Origin: Dyella_A sp051962475
GTDB taxonomy: Bacteria > Pseudomonadota > Gammaproteobacteria > Xanthomonadales > Rhodanobacteraceae
Assembly: GCF_051962475.1 (NCBI RefSeq)
Contig: NZ_JBQCCF010000016.1
Span: forward strand, 76,251-140,250
DNA: 64,000 nucleotides
Direction: 5' to 3'
A program made the translations under genes and the position numbers. The notes beneath the pieces were generated by a model. It saw nothing but the letters and a program-made list of their open reading frames with translations, ran no database searches and was not told the origin of the DNA. Positions 19,714-27,243 of this stretch are shown in pieces; position 1 is the stretch's first letter, and every line of letters begins with the position of its first letter.

Positions 19714-22469
19714 CACGGGTTCGCCTCTGCGGCTGCGGCAATCGTGGGTGCTGCGACGCAGACCGCCTGCTGGGTCGGGTAGCCGCTGGCGAGGTCACGA
19801 GAAGGCTTGACGGGCGTGTGGTAATCGAACGAGCACTGGAAGTCCCGTCCCTCGTCGCCACCCCAGCTCACGTTGAGCCGGCCGGCGGCGCGGTTGACGC
19901 GAACCATGATCCGGCCCGCCTGTCCGACGACACCGACCGCCTGGCCGTCCTCGTCATGCACCTCGGCGCCGAAGGGCAATACCTTGCCACTGGGAAGCCG
20001 GGTCTGGATCAGCAGAAACTGCCCGCTCTCGCTCTTGAACTTCACCATGACCACGGCCCCGGCGCGTGGCGCTATCTGGGCGCTGGTGTTGTCGAGCTGG
20101 ACGTCGAGCGGAAGGCCGGTGGGATCGATGGTGATCGTATTGAGCACGTAAGGGGTGACATAGGGCACCAGTGCGTAGCCTTTCTTGTCCACCACGAGAC
20201 CGGCCGCGTTGCCCACACGCGCTCCTGCGGCGTGCGGTGCCTCCACGATGGCTACAGTGTCGCCCAGCTGCTGGCCGAAGATGATGCCTCCCGGGTGCGC
20301 GACCACGCCGCCTGTCACGTTCAGCGAGGCCTGTGAATAGCCGCTACCGTGGCCGAACCCGGCGTTCACCTGCACGTGCGCGCCACGGTAGCCGCCGGTG
20401 ACGCTGGCGGTATTGCCAACGCTGCCCGCGCTTTCGGTACTGTCGTGGCTGGCGGTGGCCCCGTAGATGAACTGGTCGTTGGCGCCAGCCGTGCCGGAGA
20501 CCGTCGCCTGCTCCTGCATGCCGCCAGCGGTGTCGCGAGCCACGCTGCCGGTGAGAACCGGCGCGTGCGTGCTGGTGCTGTCGCCGAGCGGAATCGTCAG
20601 CGAAACCTGGTAACGATTGTCGCTGCGTCCGAACAGATCGCGTTCGCGGCTGGCCGACACGCTGTAGGTCATTCGACCGAGGCGATTGTTGTATCCGACC
20701 TGGTACTGCGTGTCGGTGCCGGGACGGTTCCAGTAGTCACGCGCCGAACCAGTGACGAACAGTGAGCCGCCGCGATCGCCCAGCGTCTGGCTGAGCGTGA
20801 TGCTGAAATTGTTTCGCTGGCGATCGACGCCGCTCTGCACCACATAGTCCCGGTAGTCGCCTCCAACTAACGCGGCCTGTTGCTGAGGCGTGAGCAGGCC
20901 GGAAACCGGTACGCCATTGATGGTCTGCGGGATGCCTGCGTTGCCCGTGGCAAAGACCGGCAGTCCACGTCGTGCATAGTCACGGGCGCGCTCGGCGTCG
21001 CCGAGCGTGAGAAAACCGCTGGTGGAATAACGATACGCGGCGACGCTTAGTGACGTGCCGGTGTCCGCGATGGACTTGCTGTAGCTCAGGCGCACGCTCT
21101 GGCCCGACAGCGTATCGAAGCCGGGGATGCGCGACTGGGCGCGGGTGACGTCCATCGCGAAGGCGCCGTAGCGCGTGTTGAGTGCGCCGCCAACCAGCGC
21201 CGAGGCGTAGCCCCGCGAGGCGGCAACACCGGCGTAGCCGGTCAGCAGGTTGTTGAAGCCGCGCTGCCAGGTGGCCTGGAGCAGGCCCGGGGTGTTCCTG
21301 ATCGCGTTGTCGCGAAGCTGGCCGGCCGCCAGGCTGAACCGGTTCAACCCCGGTCGCAGGAGCTGCGGTACCGAGGCATAGGGCACTGAAAACGTATGTA
21401 CGCGGCCGTTGGCCTCGGTCACGCTCACTTCGAGGTCGCCGCCGTAACCCGTCGCGTAGAGGTCGTTGATAGCGAACGGGCCAGGCGCCACCGTGGTCTG
21501 GTAGATCACCATGCCGTTCTGGCGGATGGTCACCTTGGCGTTGCTGTCGGCCACGCCGCGCACGGTCGGCGCGTAACCGCGCAGCGATTGCGGCAGCATG
21601 CGGTCGTCGGTGGCGATCTGTACGCCACGCAGGCCGACGCTGTCGAACACCTCGCCACTGGTCCAGGAGTCGCCGATCGTCAGCTGAGCATGCAGCGACG
21701 GCAGGTCGCGCTGCACATAGGTCGCGATGCTCTGCCAGTGGCGGGTGGATCGCGCGCGGCCGGCGCTGGATTGCCAGACCAGCGACGAGTCGTGGCGCAG
21801 GTGCCAGCGCCCGAGGTTCAACCCGGCGTTGAGCCCGAGGTAAGACGAGGTCTGCGTCAGGCCCTGGCCGCTGGTGCGATAGCTGTTGAAGTTGTAGTTG
21901 AGCAGGCCGGCCGTCACCCCCGAGTCCCAATACCTCGGATCCACATAGCCTCGCGCCATCTGGCCCAGCGAGGCCTGCGGAACGCTGGTGTCCAGGCGCA
22001 GGTCGCCCATGTCGAAATCCATGCTGGCGCCGGGAACGACGCGGCCGATGTCCACACACAACGCAGGGTTGGCGAGGTCGGCGGTGGTCTGCGCGGTGAT
22101 GTCAGCCGGGTGCAGGCCGAGGAGGTCGAGCAGCGCCGGCGTCACGCAGGCGGTGGCGCTGGCGTCGTCCGACGGCGCGGCAAAGCGCACGTCGCGACGG
22201 CCGATCGGACGCTCGTTGAGGAAGATGTCCACGCTGTACGTGCCGGCGGGCACGAAATTGCCGCGCTCGAAGCGCGACAAGTCGGTGGTGTTCTGGCCGG
22301 CCCCCGAAAGCATGCTGCGATCGAAGTTGGCATCCACGGCTGCATCGACGGCAGCCGACGCCGTCGCCGTGTAAGCCGTCGCCGGGTGGCCCCAGCCCGC
22401 AAGCGTCAAGCCGATGATCGCCGCCAGCAGGCGGCGCTGCGCGGCGCCCTCCTGCCGGCGAGCGCTCAT
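19713..22469 (-). CDS. Outer membrane fimbrial usher (FimD/PapC family)
   Basis: A 918-residue usher that recruits chaperone-subunit complexes and exports the growing pilus across the outer membrane. It has a signal peptide, an N-terminal binding domain (GNFVPAGTYSVDIFLNERPI), a long beta-barrel region with the interrupting plug (near VRGVADSNAKVTIRQNGM), and C-terminal domains (GFGHGSGYSQASLNVTGG and the DEDGQAVGVVGQAG block). Full length for the family. The ATGA overlap with the chaperone stop at its start and the TGATG overlap with the adhesin at its end indicate one coupled transcript. Confidence 0.95.
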   Translation of the reverse strand: MSARRQEGAAQRRLLAAIIGLTLAGWGHPATAYTATASAAVDAAVDANFDRSMLSGAGQNTTDLSRFERGNFVPAGTYSVDIFLNERPIGRRDVRFAAPSDDASATACVTPALLDLLGLHPADITAQTTADLANPALCVDIGRVVPGASMDFDMGDLRLDTSVPQASLGQMARGYVDPRYWDSGVTAGLLNYNFNSYRTSGQGLTQTSSYLGLNAGLNLGRWHLRHDSSLVWQSSAGRARSTRHWQSIATYVQRDLPSLHAQLTIGDSWTSGEVFDSVGLRGVQIATDDRMLPQSLRGYAPTVRGVADSNAKVTIRQNGMVIYQTTVAPGPFAINDLYATGYGGDLEVSVTEANGRVHTFSVPYASVPQLLRPGLNRFSLAAGQLRDNAIRNTPGLLQATWQRGFNNLLTGYAGVAASRGYASALVGGALNTRYGAFAMDVTRAQSRIPGFDTLSGQSVRLSYSKSIADTGTSLSVAAYRYSTSGFLTLGDAERARDYARRGLPVFATGNAGIPQTINGVPVSGLLTPQQQAALVGGDYRDYVVQSGVDRQRNNFSITLSQTLGDRGGSLFVTGSARDYWNRPGTDTQYQVGYNNRLGRMTYSVSASRERDLFGRSDNRYQVSLTIPLGDSTSTHAPVLTGSVARDTAGGMQEQATVSGTAGANDQFIYGATASHDSTESAGSVGNTASVTGGYRGAHVQVNAGFGHGSGYSQASLNVTGGVVAHPGGIIFGQQLGDTVAIVEAPHAAGARVGNAAGLVVDKKGYALVPYVTPYVLNTITIDPTGLPLDVQLDNTSAQIAPRAGAVVMVKFKSESGQFLLIQTRLPSGKVLPFGAEVHDEDGQAVGVVGQAGRIMVRVNRAAGRLNVSWGGDEGRDFQCSFDYHTPVKPSRDLASGYPTQQAVCVAAPTIAAAAEANP

Positions 22470-23209
22470 GGCGCGACCTTGCCTTTGTAAGGCGTCGCCG
22501 CGCCGAAGTCGTTGATCACGGTGTAGTCGATCGTGCTGCCAGCGGGCAGGCTGCGGTCGAGCGCCTTGACCGGCAGGCGCAGCGTCGATCGCGGCGCGAC
22601 CATGCCGGTCTCGCTCTCATACGAGCTCGACCCGGCGGCGATGGATACCTTGCTGAACGTGATGTAGTACGCCGACGTATTGTGGGCCTCCAGCGCGTAT
22701 CCGTCGCCGTCGTGGACCATCTGCCAGGCCACGCCCTGTGCCGCCGTCGCCGGATCACCGGCCAGCTGCGCCGGGCGGAAGAACAGTTTGAGGCGCGAGC
22801 GCACGGCGAACTGCAGCGTGTTCTGTTCCTCGCCGGTCTTGGCGACAGGCTTGGGGGGGATTTCCAGGACGTTGAGCCAGAACAGCGATTCGCGGTCAGC
22901 CGGAAGCGGCTGTCCCGCATAGACGATGCGCAGACTCTGCCCTTTACCGGCGTTCATGCGCGCCAGCGGGGGCGTAACCAGAAACGGCACCTTGGCCGTG
23001 TCCGGAGTGGACGCGGGATCGCCGTCATCGATCCAGGCTTCGACCAGGGCTGGCTGGCTGCCTTCGTTGCTGAGTCGCACCGTCACTTCACCGGTCGCCG
23101 CAGGAAAGACGACGCGAGTTCCCGCAATCACTACGGTGGCTTGGGCGGGAGCTGCGCCCAGAGCGAGCGCGGCTATGACTGCGCCGGCAGCGCAGAGCAG
23201 GCTTTTCAT
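22466..23209 (-). CDS. Periplasmic fimbrial chaperone
   Basis: A 247-residue PapD-like chaperone that donates a strand to pilus subunits in the periplasm. The start at 23209 gives a clear signal peptide (AVIALALGAAPAQA). Visible family motifs are GTRVVFPAATGEVTVRLSN at the N-terminus and PPLARMNAGKGQSLRIVY, which includes the conserved subunit-binding strand, then LFWLNVLEIPP. The frame stays open upstream but crosses the intercistronic hairpin and is not coding. It is separated from the pilin gene by 86 bases containing a strong stem-loop. Confidence 0.94.
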   Translation of the reverse strand: MKSLLCAAGAVIAALALGAAPAQATVVIAGTRVVFPAATGEVTVRLSNEGSQPALVEAWIDDGDPASTPDTAKVPFLVTPPLARMNAGKGQSLRIVYAGQPLPADRESLFWLNVLEIPPKPVAKTGEEQNTLQFAVRSRLKLFFRPAQLAGDPATAAQGVAWQMVHDGDGYALEAHNTSAYYITFSKVSIAAGSSSYESETGMVAPRSTLRLPVKALDRSLPAGSTIDYTVINDFGAATPYKGKVAP

Positions 23210-23255
23210 GGGCACTTCCAGGGATTCGTTGTGCCGCGAGGAGCGACAGGCGACC

Positions 23256-23284
23256 CGCTGCAACCGGCCGTGCCGGTTGCAGCG
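23256..23284 (-). promoter_or_regulatory. Stem-loop between pilin and chaperone genes
   Basis: A perfect 13-bp stem (arms 23256-23268 and 23272-23284) with a 3-base loop, 11 bases after the pilin stop. No T-run follows. In chaperone-usher operons such structures are known to lower read-through or protect the upstream pilin message, giving more pilin than chaperone and usher; that role here is inferred. Confidence 0.7.
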
Positions 23285-23295
23285 ATGGCCGCTGC

Positions 23296-23835
23296 TTACT
23301 GGTAGGTCAGCGTGAAGTTCACGCTCGACGTCACCAGGCCGGCGGTGGTCGCCGTGGCGGTGGAGATGTACTGCGCCTTCATCTGGGTCGAGCCTGAACC
23401 GCTGGCGACGGCGATGCTCGGAGCGTTCGTGCCCGTCTTGGTGTTGATCGCCTGATTGGTGCTGTTGAGCAGGCGGATACGCACGTTCGAGCCACCCGTG
23501 GCCGTGTTGGTCAGGTCGCCGCTGGTGTTGTCGATGTTGCTGCCAGAGAACGCCATCTGCGCGCTGGCGGTATTCGTGTCGCAACCCGACAGCGCAACGG
23601 TGAACGGGGTGTCGCCCGCGGTGGTGCCGACGGTCGAGCCAAACGCAGCTGTCATCACGGTCGGCAGGGTCACGGTGGCGCCGCCGTTGACGGCGATGGT
23701 GCAGGTGTCGGCGAGCACCTTGCCACTGAAGTTGATGGTGCCGGTGCTGGCGGCCTGGGCCGGGGCAGTGGCGAGGGCCAGGAAGCCGAAGGTGGCGACC
23801 AGGGCGGTGGAGAGAAGCGTCTTGCGCTGGAACAT
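23296..23835 (-). CDS. Major type 1 fimbrial subunit (pilin)
   Basis: A 179-residue pilin. Signal peptide to about residue 28 (cleavage APAQA-AS), then GTINFSGKVLADTCTIAV with the first Cys, the paired Cys in LSGCDT, and the C-terminal strand SSVNFTLTYQ that takes part in donor-strand exchange. Size and cysteine spacing fit FimA-type structural subunits. A GGGGGAA ribosome site precedes ATG 23835. First gene of pilin-chaperone-usher-adhesin, with a long leader region (23836-24110) holding a candidate Clp site. Confidence 0.93.
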   Translation of the reverse strand: MFQRKTLLSTALVATFGFLALATAPAQAASTGTINFSGKVLADTCTIAVNGGATVTLPTVMTAAFGSTVGTTAGDTPFTVALSGCDTNTASAQMAFSGSNIDNTSGDLTNTATGGSNVRIRLLNSTNQAINTKTGTNAPSIAVASGSGSTQMKAQYISTATATTAGLVTSSVNFTLTYQ

Positions 23836-24022
23836 GAATTCCCCCTTGGGTGAATCGTGAAATGGATCAAGTGGTCGAAGGACGAAGCGGTGTCTCTGTT
23901 TTGCGAGCTAGGTTGAGCAAGCCACGTGCCAAAGCGTCGACAAACGCCGGCGTCACGCAAAAAACCCAGGTATTACAAAAGCTTGACTTGTCTTTCGGGC
24001 GTTTTCGGCGCCGGAAAAATTC

Positions 24023-24038
24023 TGTGAATTGCGACACA
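24023..24038. promoter_or_regulatory. Crp/Clp-like site upstream of the major pilin gene
   Basis: TGTGAATTGCGACACA matches TGTGA-N6-TCACA at 9 of 10 conserved positions. Its centre is about 195 bases upstream of the pilin ATG and about 55-70 bases upstream of the start point implied by the TAATAC box at 23970-23975, compatible with class I activation. Clp is the Crp homologue of Xanthomonadales; binding here is inferred. Confidence 0.45.
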
Positions 24039-24112
24039 TAGCGTCAGAAATTGCAAACCAGGTCACACTTTTGCGCTCAAGTTTGCCGATTCCTGGCCGA
24101 CATTGCGGCCGG

Positions 24113-24132
24113 TTGTAAAGGACGCTTGACAT
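24113..24132. promoter_or_regulatory. Operator 1 of the XRE-ABC operon
   Basis: TGTAAAG-GACG-CTTGACA, an inverted repeat with one mismatch between arms. It contains the -35 hexamer TTGACA (24126-24131). It has the same layout as operator 2, whose centre is 43 bases (about four helical turns) away. Confidence 0.6.
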
Positions 24133-24154
24133 GGCCCGCCAGCCCCGATACCTT
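24126..24154 (+). promoter_or_regulatory. Promoter of the XRE-ABC operon
   Basis: Consensus -35 TTGACA at 24126-24131, 17-base spacer, weak -10 TACCTT at 24149-24154. The -35 lies inside operator 1, and operator 2 begins directly after the -10 over the predicted start point, the usual arrangement for repression. Confidence 0.55.
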
Positions 24155-24155
24155 C

Positions 24156-24175
24156 CTGTAAAGGGTGCTTTACAG
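24156..24175. promoter_or_regulatory. Operator 2 of the XRE-ABC operon
   Basis: A perfect inverted repeat, CTGTAAAG-GGTG-CTTTACAG, lying directly after the -10 box. Together with operator 1 it suggests cooperative binding by a dimeric repressor, most simply the XRE protein encoded at 25299. Confidence 0.68.
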
Positions 24176-24265
24176 GGGGTGGGCTATGGAATGGGGAATG
24201 CACGGTGGCTTGTGTGGCGCGACGGCCGGTCCGGGTGCGAGTAGGACGGGCGAGGAGATGGCGCC

Positions 24266-24901
24266 ATGAAGCGTCTGAGCGAACGCGCGTACCAGAGCCA
24301 CGTCAGCATCACCATGCTGGTCTACGTCGTGACAATGGTGCTGGTCTGGCCGTTGGCGCGGACCACGCACGGGCTCTGGCTGAAGACGCTGCTGGCCGCG
24401 GCACCTGCGCTGCCGATGCTCTATGTGATTTTGCTGCTGGCGCGCAAGGTGGCCGACAGCGACGAGTTCGAGCAGCGCATCCATTTGGTCGCGCTGGGCG
24501 TGGCCAGCGCCGTGCTGGCGGCGCTCAGCCTGATCGGTGGCCTGCTGGCTGCGGCCGGCGCCGTGTCGCTGGACGGCAGCATCCTGATCTGGGTGTTCCC
24601 GGTGATGATGGTGACTTACAGCCTGACGCGCTGGTGGGTGATCACCCGCCGCTACGGCGGCAGTACGGAGTGCGAGCAGGCCTCGGTGTGGTCGTTGCCG
24701 CTGCGCCTGTTGCTGGTGGCGGCGCTGATGGGCGTGGTGCTGCTGGCCGCCTGGTGGCGCGGACGGCTGGACGATCTGAGCCTGGGTCTGCTCGCCGGGC
24801 TTGGTAGCTCTTCGCTGCTGCTCGCCGCGATCGAATCGGTGCGTCGGTGGTGGCGCGTCCGGCGGGAACGCGTCGGCGCACAAGGGACGCCGCAGCCATG
24901 A
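24266..24901 (+). CDS. Polytopic membrane protein, first gene of XRE-ABC operon
   Basis: Unrecognised 211-residue membrane protein. The first roughly 130 residues have four hydrophobic segments and align with the next protein: YVVTMVLVWPLA against YVVLIVLYGALA, and ARKVADSDEFEQRIHLVAL against RLIRDEDELERHIDLEAF. After that it has an extra C-terminal part with two more hydrophobic segments and a basic tail. The shared acidic D-E-x-E-x-x-I loop between helices 2 and 3 is a marker for the pair. A GAGGAG ribosome site precedes ATG 24266. It overlaps the next gene by four bases. Membrane proteins of this size next to a short COG1476-type XRE regulator are a recurrent pairing; their role is unknown. 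Confidence 0.8.
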   Translation: MKRLSERAYQSHVSITMLVYVVTMVLVWPLARTTHGLWLKTLLAAAPALPMLYVILLLARKVADSDEFEQRIHLVALGVASAVLAALSLIGGLLAAAGAVSLDGSILIWVFPVMMVTYSLTRWWVITRRYGGSTECEQASVWSLPLRLLLVAALMGVVLLAAWWRGRLDDLSLGLLAGLGSSSLLLAAIESVRRWWRVRRERVGAQGTPQP

Positions 24902-25302
24902 TGCGCCCCATCCACCGCCGCTACCTGCGCGAGTTCTTCACCGCGATGGGCGCCTATGTGGTGCTGATCGTGCTCTACGGCGCACTGGCGCCGCGGCTGC
25001 CGGCCAGCCCCTGGCGCTTCGTGCTGGCGATCGCCCCGCTGCTGCCGGTGATCGGCGTGATCCGCGCGGTGGTGCGGCTGATCCGCGACGAGGATGAGCT
25101 GGAGCGGCACATCGATCTGGAAGCGTTCGCGATCGCCGCCCTGGTTACCGGCTTCGGCTTTTTCAGCTACGGCCTGTTGCTGAGCGTGGGCGCGTTTCCC
25201 AAGGTGTCGGCGTTCCTGGTGGCGATATTGGTGATGCCGGCACTGTTCGGCAGCTACGGCCTCGCCAAGTGGGCGGTGGCGCGGCGGTATGCGCGCCCAT
25301 GA
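24898..25302 (+). CDS. Four-helix membrane protein, paralogue of the preceding gene
   Basis: Unrecognised 134-residue membrane protein with four predicted helices and the acidic loop IRDEDELERHIDLEAF between helices 2 and 3. It corresponds to the N-terminal part of the 24266 product, so the pair probably arose by duplication and may form a heteromer. The start codon ATG 24898 overlaps the previous stop (ATGA); a second ATG follows directly at 24901. It overlaps the XRE gene by ATGA at its end. Confidence 0.8.
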   Translation: MMRPIHRRYLREFFTAMGAYVVLIVLYGALAPRLPASPWRFVLAIAPLLPVIGVIRAVVRLIRDEDELERHIDLEAFAIAALVTGFGFFSYGLLLSVGAFPKVSAFLVAILVMPALFGSYGLAKWAVARRYARP

Positions 25303-25499
25303 ACAATCGCGTTCGCGACCTGCGCGGGGAGCAGGGCTGGTCGCAGGGCGATCTGGCCGAGCGGCTCGACGTATCGCGGCAAACCATCAACGCCATCGAG
25401 ACAGGCAAGTACGACCCGAGCCTGCCGCTGGCCTTCAAGATCGCGCGGCTGTTCGGGCAGCCGATCGAATCCATCTTTGACCCGGGGAGCAGCACGTGA
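25299..25499 (+). CDS. Small XRE-family transcriptional regulator (COG1476-like)
   Basis: A 66-residue single-domain helix-turn-helix protein. The HTH is clear: LRGEQGWSQGDLAERLDVSR then QTINAIETGKYDPSLPLAF, with the family ending IARLFGQPIESIF. No effector domain is present, so signal input probably comes through a partner or through autoregulation. As the only regulator in the operon, it is the natural candidate to bind the two TGTAAAG-N4-CTTTACA repeats at the promoter. Coupled to its neighbours by ATGA and GTGA overlaps. Confidence 0.92.
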   Translation: MNNRVRDLRGEQGWSQGDLAERLDVSRQTINAIETGKYDPSLPLAFKIARLFGQPIESIFDPGSST

Positions 25500-27076
25500 G
25501 CACGAAACCCAAAGCAGCGCGCATGGGCGTGGCGGTCGCGATTGCGGTCGCGATCATCGCCGCCAACCATGTGGCCCATCGACCCAAGGCAGCCGAACCG
25601 GCGCCTGCAAGCACCAACGCATCGTCCGCGCCGGCCACGCCGGTGAAGCCAGCGCCGCCGGCCACCTGGAAACTCGGCACGCTCACGCTCACCGCGTGCG
25701 AGCTGGGCCAGCCCAACAGCGCTCAGACCACGGCCGCATGGTGCGCACCGTTCGAGGTGCCGGAGAACCGCGATGATCCGGCCAGCCGCAAGATCACCCT
25801 GCGCCTGGCGGTGGTGCGTTCGAACGCGGAAGTGGCCACCAAGGACATGCTGGTGTTCCTCGCCGGGGGGCCCGGGCAGGCGGCCACCGAGAACGCCGCG
25901 GCGGCGATCGCCGCGCTCGACCCGCTGCTTGCGCACCGCAACCTGCTGCTGCTCGACCAGCGCGGCACCGGCGGCTCGCATCCGCTCAGTTGCAAGAACG
26001 AGGACAAGCCTGCCACGCCCGACGATGACGTCGAAGATGATCCGGCCAAACTCAAGGCCGAGATCACCCGCTGCCTGGCGCAGGTGGAGAAGAACGCCGA
26101 TCCGCGCTTCTACACCACCACCATCGCCGCACAGGATCTGGAAGACGTGCGCAAGGCGCTCGGCTCGCCGAGCTTCGACCTGGTTGGCGTCTCCTACGGC
26201 ACGCGCATGGCGCAGCAGTACCTGATGCGCTATCCGGATGCCGTGCGCGCGGTGGTGCTCGACGGCGTGGTGCCCAATTCGCTGGTGCTGGGCGAGGACT
26301 TCGCGCAGAACCTGGACGATGCACTGAAGGCGCAGTTCGCCCGCTGCACCGCCGATGCCGAGTGCCACAAGCGCTTTGGCGACCCGTACCAGACGCTTTA
26401 CCAGCTGCGCGATGCACTGCGCGCCAACCCGCACACGGTGAGCTTCCGCGATCCGCAGAGCTACCAGACCGTGCAGCGTCGGCTGAGCGAGTTCTCACTG
26501 GCCAGTGTGGTACGCATGTTCGCCTACTCGCCGATCACCGCCGCGTTGCTACCGCTGTCGATCGACGCGGCCGCGCACGGCGACGTCGGCCCGCTGCTGG
26601 GCCAGGCCAAGCTGCTCTCCGGCGACCTGGCCGACACCATGAACGGCGGCATGCAGTCCTCGGTGATCTGCAGCGAGGATGCCGACCTGTTCACCCCGCG
26701 CCCGCAGGACGAGCACACCATCCTGGGCACACGCATGATCGACGCGCTCACCACGGTCTGCAGCGTGTGGCCGCACGGCACGCGGCCGAAGGATTTCCAC
26801 GACCCGCTGAAGACCGACAAGCCGGTGCTGCTGCTGTCCGGTCAGTACGACCCGGTGACCCCGCCGCGCTACGGCGAGGAGGTGCTCAAGGGCTTGAGCA
26901 ATGCGCGCCACCTCGTGGCCACCGGCCAGGGCCACAACGTGATCGGCGCCGGCTGCATGCCGAAGATCGTCAAGCATTTCGTCGAGGACCTGCAGCCGAA
27001 GACGCTCGACGCCAGCTGCCTGGAGCGCCTCAAGCCCACCCCGATGTTCATCGATTTCAACGGAGCGACGCCGTGA
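25496..27076 (+). CDS. Exported alpha/beta hydrolase, tripeptidyl aminopeptidase-like
   Basis: A 526-residue S33-type hydrolase with a TAP-like C-terminal domain. An N-terminal hydrophobic segment (GVAVAIAVAIIAANHVA) acts as signal or anchor, followed by a Pro/Ala-rich linker to about residue 60. Oxyanion motif FLAGGPGQA, nucleophile Ser233 in GVSYGT, catalytic Asp in LSGQYDPVTPP and His in GQGHNVIG are all present; several Cys pairs fit an extracytoplasmic protein. The start is GTG 25496, which overlaps the XRE stop (GTGA). Family members remove N-terminal peptides or act as esterases; placed with an ABC exporter it might process or inactivate the exported compound, which is speculation. Confidence 0.88.
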   Translation: MSTKPKAARMGVAVAIAVAIIAANHVAHRPKAAEPAPASTNASSAPATPVKPAPPATWKLGTLTLTACELGQPNSAQTTAAWCAPFEVPENRDDPASRKITLRLAVVRSNAEVATKDMLVFLAGGPGQAATENAAAAIAALDPLLAHRNLLLLDQRGTGGSHPLSCKNEDKPATPDDDVEDDPAKLKAEITRCLAQVEKNADPRFYTTTIAAQDLEDVRKALGSPSFDLVGVSYGTRMAQQYLMRYPDAVRAVVLDGVVPNSLVLGEDFAQNLDDALKAQFARCTADAECHKRFGDPYQTLYQLRDALRANPHTVSFRDPQSYQTVQRRLSEFSLASVVRMFAYSPITAALLPLSIDAAAHGDVGPLLGQAKLLSGDLADTMNGGMQSSVICSEDADLFTPRPQDEHTILGTRMIDALTTVCSVWPHGTRPKDFHDPLKTDKPVLLLSGQYDPVTPPRYGEEVLKGLSNARHLVATGQGHNVIGAGCMPKIVKHFVEDLQPKTLDASCLERLKPTPMFIDFNGATP

Positions 27077-27243
27077 AAAAGCAGCAAACCCTTTTTGCCG
27101 TACTGCTGTGGGCGGCGGCCATGTTCATCGCGGCGCTGTGCAGTGCGCCCCCGTTCTTCGCCCAGATTTTGCTTCCGCTGATGGTCGCCCTGTCGGTGCT
27201 GCCGCGCGCAAGCTCATGTCGGACCAGGAGCTCCACGCCATGA
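27073..27243 (+). CDS. 56-residue membrane peptide in XRE-ABC operon
   Basis: A short gene squeezed between the hydrolase and the ATPase. GTG 27073 overlaps the upstream stop (GTGA) and its own stop overlaps the ATPase ATG (ATGA). The protein begins MKKQQTLFAVLLWAAAMFIA, contains two hydrophobic stretches (about 7-24 and 28-44) and ends with a Ser/Arg-rich tail. No family recognised. The exact double overlap and the signal-like N-terminus argue that it is real; a small accessory subunit of the transporter is possible. Confidence 0.68.
   Translation: MKKQQTLFAVLLWAAAMFIAALCSAPPFFAQILLPLMVALSVLPRASSCRTRSSTP

Larger units (their letters stand above)
23836..24265. other. Divergent regulatory region between pilus and XRE-ABC operons
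   Basis: A 430-base gene-free stretch with lower GC than its flanks. The left part (to about 24040) should drive the pilin gene: a TAATAC -10-like box reads on the minus strand at 23970-23975, with a Crp/Clp-like site at 24023-24038. The right part holds the plus-strand promoter and two operators described separately. No small gene with a credible ribosome site was seen. Confidence 0.65.

Noticed and set aside
18721..24110. Pilus locus as a recent horizontally acquired island
   Set aside because: The GC is lower than its flanks, especially in adhesin and pilin, but there is no integrase, tRNA or repeat boundary, and secreted Thr/Ser/Asn-rich proteins lower GC by themselves.
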